DNA of 64,000 nt from Pseudomonas fluorescens (lineage in GTDB: Bacteria; Pseudomonadota; Gammaproteobacteria; Pseudomonadales; Pseudomonadaceae), in the NCBI RefSeq assembly GCF_900215245.1, contig NZ_LT907842.1, positions 2,356,001 through 2,420,000 on the forward strand. Reading direction: 5' to 3'. This document shows positions 60,517-64,000 of this stretch, piece after piece (the stretch's first letter is position 1; the number at the start of each line of letters is the position of its first letter). The position numbers were made by a program, and so were the translations under genes. Under the pieces are notes generated by a model, which had not been told where the DNA came from, searched no databases, and saw nothing but the letters and a program-made list of their open reading frames with translations.

Positions 60517-62460
60517 TTACCTGGCCCGTGAAAACGCGTTGGCCCGAGCGTTGGGGCGTTTAGGTACACCGATGACGTCTTCAGGTTTTATGCGTTGAGT
60601 GCTCTTGATCAGAAAGTCTGTTCGGCGATTACCCGTCAAGTCCACGCCCACGAAGTAGCGACCGCTGTACGCGTTAAACTTCACGAGGGTGTCACCAATG
60701 CGGCCGGTGTAGCGCTCGACCAGTTGAAGGTGAACGCCGGTGTTGTTAATCAAACCGGTGAGATCAATCTTGTCTTGGCCACTGACAAAATCCTGGAGCA
60801 GATCCGCATTGTGATAGGTCGAGTCGCTGGCCTTTTCGTAAGTGTATGTACTCGAACGATGGTGCCTGGGGGGCGTCAATGTGGCGCGATTACTCGGCGT
60901 GTCCGCCTGAGTATCAAGGGTTACGGCACCTGCGGACTGAACAATATCCCCTGGTTTGACTTGCCCGTGGGTTCGGATCAACAGGTCGGCTTTGCCGTCG
61001 CCCGTCAGGTCGATCGCCACGCTACCTTTGTTGCCGCTGGCGTCATGGATGAGTACCGCATCCCCCGCCTTGCCGGTCATTTCGCTGACAAAGGCCAGGC
61101 TGGCGACATTGGCGTGCTTCATGGCCCTGGATACATCGATTTTGTCGGTGCCGCTGATGAAGTCCATGAGCACATCCGGGTTATCCGGCGTGGAGTCACT
61201 GGCCCTGTTGTAAACGAAGGTGTCTGCGCCGCCGCCACCCCGCAGCCGGTCACCGCCTGCGCCGCCGGTGAGCCGATTGTCAGCCTCGTTACCGATCAGA
61301 GCGTCGTTGCCTGAACCGCCGATGGCATTTTCCAGGGTGACACCCCGGGCGATGGACACGTTGCCCTTGAGCCCGCCGACATCCGAGAACGAGCCGGCCT
61401 TGAGGTTGATGGTCTGGTTGGAACCGTAGCCAGAGACGTCCAGAGTGTCGATACCGCCGCCGTCCCATACGCAGAACACCGCATTATCGCGGTTGGAGTT
61501 GAGGGTGTAGTAGTCCCGCTGGCTGTTGGAATTGAACCCGTAGGTGGTGTTTTCCTGGCGGATTTGACGATTGACGCCATACAGTTTTTGAATAGCGGAA
61601 ATGTCATCCATCATCGGCGCCACAGGGGTGTTGCCGCCGTGGGTTTTGCCACTTTTATCCGCCCAGAAATAGCTCATGACGGTGTGGGCTTTCGAATCCT
61701 GTGCATGGTTCCACTGGCTTGTGTGCAGGCTGCCATTGTAATTGCCGCCATGTGACAGGCCGAGGGCGTGACCTGTTTCATGCAGCAAGGTTTGACGCGT
61801 GACCCGGTTGGGGTTGTACCAGGTCGAGCCTCCATAGGGGTGGTTGCTGGGGTAATAGCCGCTGGCAACCGACTCGGTGTTCGATATGCCAAACGACATT
61901 TTCCCCTCTCTGCGAGGCCCGTTTTCTTCGAAGGCGAGATTGGACACGTCGCTCCACGCCTGCATGGCAAGCCGCGCCTGTGCTTTTTGCCGTTCATCGA
62001 ACTGTCCGAAACCTGTGTTGAACGAGTAGGCAACAGAGGTTCTGCCGTCTCCATTCAGGTCATCCCACTTGGCGCCTTCCCGCGTGAGGTTGTCGCTTGC
62101 CTGGCGCGCATCGAAAGAGCGTTTATTCAGGCTGGCCACATAGGGGTCATCGGGCCGCAATGTTGGGTCTTTTCCGTCCCAGTTACGCGTGGTGAGGGGC
62201 TCGGATGGCGTGGGGGCGGTGGTAGTGATTGGATTAATGGGTGGGCGTGTAGGTGGCTGAATAACCGGACGTACGAAGGGAGGCTGAATAATCGGATGTA
62301 TAAAAATACGCACGAACGGATGCTGTAAGAACGGTTGCAGAAACGGACGAAAGATCGAGTAGTTGAACGTCTGCTGAGCAACGGGCTTTAGGATCGGCGG
62401 CAAGAAATGTTCAGTCGGGTTCGGCTGTTGGAATAAAGAAGGCCTGAAGTCGAGTCTCAT
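60517..62460 (-). CDS. M10 metalloprotease with Pro-rich N-terminus and doubled C-terminal module
   Basis: 647 aa. Residues 1-80 are rich in Pro, Phe and Gln (RPFLQPFLQHPF, then PPTRPPINP). Zn site HETGHALGLSHGGN (His227, Glu228, His231, His237): the usual Pro after the third His is Gly. RTX repeats (GGAGGDRLRGGGGADTF), then two M10 C-terminal modules. The tail after EDVIG adds 15 basic residues, so the secretion signal is not terminal. ATG 62460 is preceded on its strand by GGGTTACTCCTATG; no strong Shine-Dalgarno. Confidence 0.82.
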   Translation of the reverse strand: MRLDFRPSLFQQPNPTEHFLPPILKPVAQQTFNYSIFRPFLQPFLQHPFVRIFIHPIIQPPFVRPVIQPPTRPPINPITTTAPTPSEPLTTRNWDGKDPTLRPDDPYVASLNKRSFDARQASDNLTREGAKWDDLNGDGRTSVAYSFNTGFGQFDERQKAQARLAMQAWSDVSNLAFEENGPRREGKMSFGISNTESVASGYYPSNHPYGGSTWYNPNRVTRQTLLHETGHALGLSHGGNYNGSLHTSQWNHAQDSKAHTVMSYFWADKSGKTHGGNTPVAPMMDDISAIQKLYGVNRQIRQENTTYGFNSNSQRDYYTLNSNRDNAVFCVWDGGGIDTLDVSGYGSNQTINLKAGSFSDVGGLKGNVSIARGVTLENAIGGSGNDALIGNEADNRLTGGAGGDRLRGGGGADTFVYNRASDSTPDNPDVLMDFISGTDKIDVSRAMKHANVASLAFVSEMTGKAGDAVLIHDASGNKGSVAIDLTGDGKADLLIRTHGQVKPGDIVQSAGAVTLDTQADTPSNRATLTPPRHHRSSTYTYEKASDSTYHNADLLQDFVSGQDKIDLTGLINNTGVHLQLVERYTGRIGDTLVKFNAYSGRYFVGVDLTGNRRTDFLIKSTQRIKPEDVIGVPKRPNARANAFSRAR

Positions 62461-62998
62461 AGGAGTAACCCATGGTTTTTGTTGTGGGATGGATTCCTTT
62501 TCTGTTTGGAGAGTACATGTCCGTGTGCTGTAAGTACCTTCGCATCCTATAAATAAATAGCCAACGGGTTATTTGTTTCTCGAATGTATCGGTGGGTCGT
62601 TGCAACATGATTTGCAACAGCAGGGTTGTTTGTTTTTAGTTTAAGGCTTGCGTGTGGTGTGCCGATTTTTAACGTGCTATTCGAATAGTTGAAAGTACAG
62701 TTTTCAGTCGTGTTTATTTTGTTTCTTTTAGACATACAGGAACACTTACAGTCTGAAGGCTTTTGTTAAAGCCTTTATAAGCATGCGCGGGGGGGCAGGG
62801 TGTTCAAGCGTTGTTGTTGCCAGGATTTCCCACAGGCAGGTAAGGGGTTGTGGACTCAACATTGTTAAATGCCTGACCGCTTTTTATACGCGGAGCCGAC
62901 ACGCGGGTTCCGCGAGAAAATATCGATCATTAACCCGAACCTGGCGTACCTCACGTCTGAAGCTATGAACGGACTATTCACTGTTGAGGTTCAGCGCC
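62461..62998. other. Divergent intergenic region with two palindromes
   Basis: Between the 647-aa protease (-) and the vWA gene (+). Contains GTTGCAA-CATGAT-TTGCAAC (62599-62618) and a hairpin AAGGCTTT-TGTT-AAAGCCTT (62756-62775). Low GC around 62,560-62,760. No supported gene. Confidence 0.6.
62599..62618. promoter_or_regulatory. Interrupted palindrome, candidate operator
   Basis: GTTGCAA-N6-TTGCAAC, perfect 7-bp half-sites with centres 13 bp apart, about 140 bp before the protease start on the minus strand and 380 bp before the vWA gene. Regulator unknown. Confidence 0.4.
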
Positions 62999-64000
62999 AT
63001 GTCACAGGCTCCTTTATTGCTGCGTCCCATCGGCTGCAGCCTTGTCGTTACCGTGTTGGCGACGCTCGTCGGCTGCGGGCTGTCATCGTCTCGAGAGGCC
63101 GCCAAGCCTGTCGCCGAAACGCCTCCATCTCCAAGCCCTGAGGGTGCCTTGGCCAAGCGTGCTGCGGCCCCTGTATTGATGGCCTCGCAAAAGGTCATGC
63201 ACGAGTCGGTGGCGTTGGCCTATCGGGACGCGCCTCGAGAGCAGTACCAGAACCTGCCCGACAACCCGGTCTACAGCGTGGCAAGCAACCCGGTGTCGAC
63301 CTTCAGTGCAGACGTCGACACCGGCAGTTACGCCAACGTGAGGCGTTTCCTCAACCAAGGCCGCCTGCCGCCTGACGGTGCTGTGCGGCTGGAGGAAATG
63401 GTCAACTACTTCCCCTACACCTATGCACTGCCCACCGACGGCTCACCTTTTGGCGTAACCACCGAAGTCGCCGCGACGCCGTGGAACCCGCACACCCGAT
63501 TGTTGCGCATCGGCATCAAGGCGTCTGATCGCGCGGTGACGGATCTGGCGCCGGCCAACCTGGTGTTTCTGGTGGATGTCTCCGGCTCCATGGACCGCCG
63601 CGAAGGGTTGCCACTGGTGAAAAGCACGCTGAAACTGCTGGTGGATCAGTTGCGTGATCAAGACCGTGTGTCGCTGGTGGTTTATGCCGGTGAATCCCGT
63701 GTGGTTCTCGAGCCGACCTCCGGCCGCGAAAAAACCACGATCCGCAACGCCATCGACCAACTTGCCGCAGGCGGCTCGACGGCGGGCGCATCCGGCATCG
63801 AACTGGCCTACCAGATGGCCCGCGCAGGTTTTATCGACAAGGGCATCAACCGCATCCTGCTGGCCACCGATGGTGACTTCAATGTGGGCGTCAGCGACTT
63901 CGACAGCCTTAAGCAAATGGCCGTCGACCAACGCAAAAGTGGTGTATCCCTGACCACTTTGGGCTTCGGTGTGGATAACTACAACGAGCACCTGATGGAG
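62999..64000 (+). CDS. vWA-domain (YfbK-like) lipoprotein, 3' end outside the window
   Basis: ATG 62999 opens a frame of 334 codons that reaches the right edge without a stop. Lipoprotein signal (VLATLVGCGLSSS, Cys about residue 26). The vWA N-terminal region shows NPVSTFSADVDTGSYANVRR and LEEMVNYFPY, then the vWA domain with MIDAS motif DVSGSM, VVYAGESRVVLEPT and LATDGDFNVG. This is the layout of E. coli YfbK (DUF3520 expected in the missing part). Surface or periplasmic; function unclear. Confidence 0.87.
   Translation, partial: MSQAPLLLRPIGCSLVVTVLATLVGCGLSSSREAAKPVAETPPSPSPEGALAKRAAAPVLMASQKVMHESVALAYRDAPREQYQNLPDNPVYSVASNPVSTFSADVDTGSYANVRRFLNQGRLPPDGAVRLEEMVNYFPYTYALPTDGSPFGVTTEVAATPWNPHTRLLRIGIKASDRAVTDLAPANLVFLVDVSGSMDRREGLPLVKSTLKLLVDQLRDQDRVSLVVYAGESRVVLEPTSGREKTTIRNAIDQLAAGGSTAGASGIELAYQMARAGFIDKGINRILLATDGDFNVGVSDFDSLKQMAVDQRKSGVSLTTLGFGVDNYNEHLME

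Noticed and set aside
54463..62460. Type I transporter or protease-inhibitor gene for the M10 cluster
   Set aside because: None found on either strand within the window; must be elsewhere if present.

Overview
The window is about 64 kb of GC-rich DNA. It looks like a chromosome segment of a fluorescent Pseudomonas (P. fluorescens group): codon use, GTGGGAGC-type REP palindromes between genes, a pgaABCD locus, RAYT transposase remnants and DUF3077-type small genes all fit. Species assignment is inference; no rRNA or tRNA is present. Most of the content concerns the cell surface and secreted proteins.

Left part (1-12.7 kb): a GT-C glycosyltransferase, a sulfotransferase, a very large Ig-repeat protein (about 2,630 aa, DUF4347 at the N-terminus), a TolC-type outer-membrane lipoprotein and a stand-alone adenylylsulfate (APS) kinase lie in one direction. 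Together they look like a secreted giant adhesin with its own sulfation (PAPS supply plus sulfotransferase) and possibly glycosylation, by analogy with the Xanthomonas rax system. This is the best candidate for an undescribed system. From 12.7 to 15 kb follow DUF2789, an unrecognised soluble/membrane gene pair, and a DUF3077-like gene behind a structured leader RNA.

Middle (15-29 kb): a MarR regulator with an AaeB (FUSC)-DUF1656-HlyD-OMF efflux operon, two envelope genes, and pgaABCD for poly-N-acetylglucosamine export. The pgaA ribosome-binding site sits inside a hairpin.

CDI island (29.3-47.4 kb): TpsB transporter, a 3,510-aa CdiA-like TpsA with a C-terminal nuclease-like toxin, and its presumed immunity gene. 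These are followed by an array of displaced modules: an orphan toxin fragment plus immunity, an orphan Imm11-type immunity gene, a frameshifted and a truncated RAYT, a signal peptidase I and a small membrane protein. A family of palindromic elements separates them.

Right part (47.4-64 kb): a second DUF3077-like gene with the same leader RNA on the minus strand, an autotransporter, a tandem array of 182-bp REP-pair units, a CsgG-DUF4810-DUF799 lipoprotein operon, four serralysin-type (M10) metalloprotease paralogues on the minus strand (one fused to a V8-like serine protease), and the start of a vWA lipoprotein that runs off the right edge.
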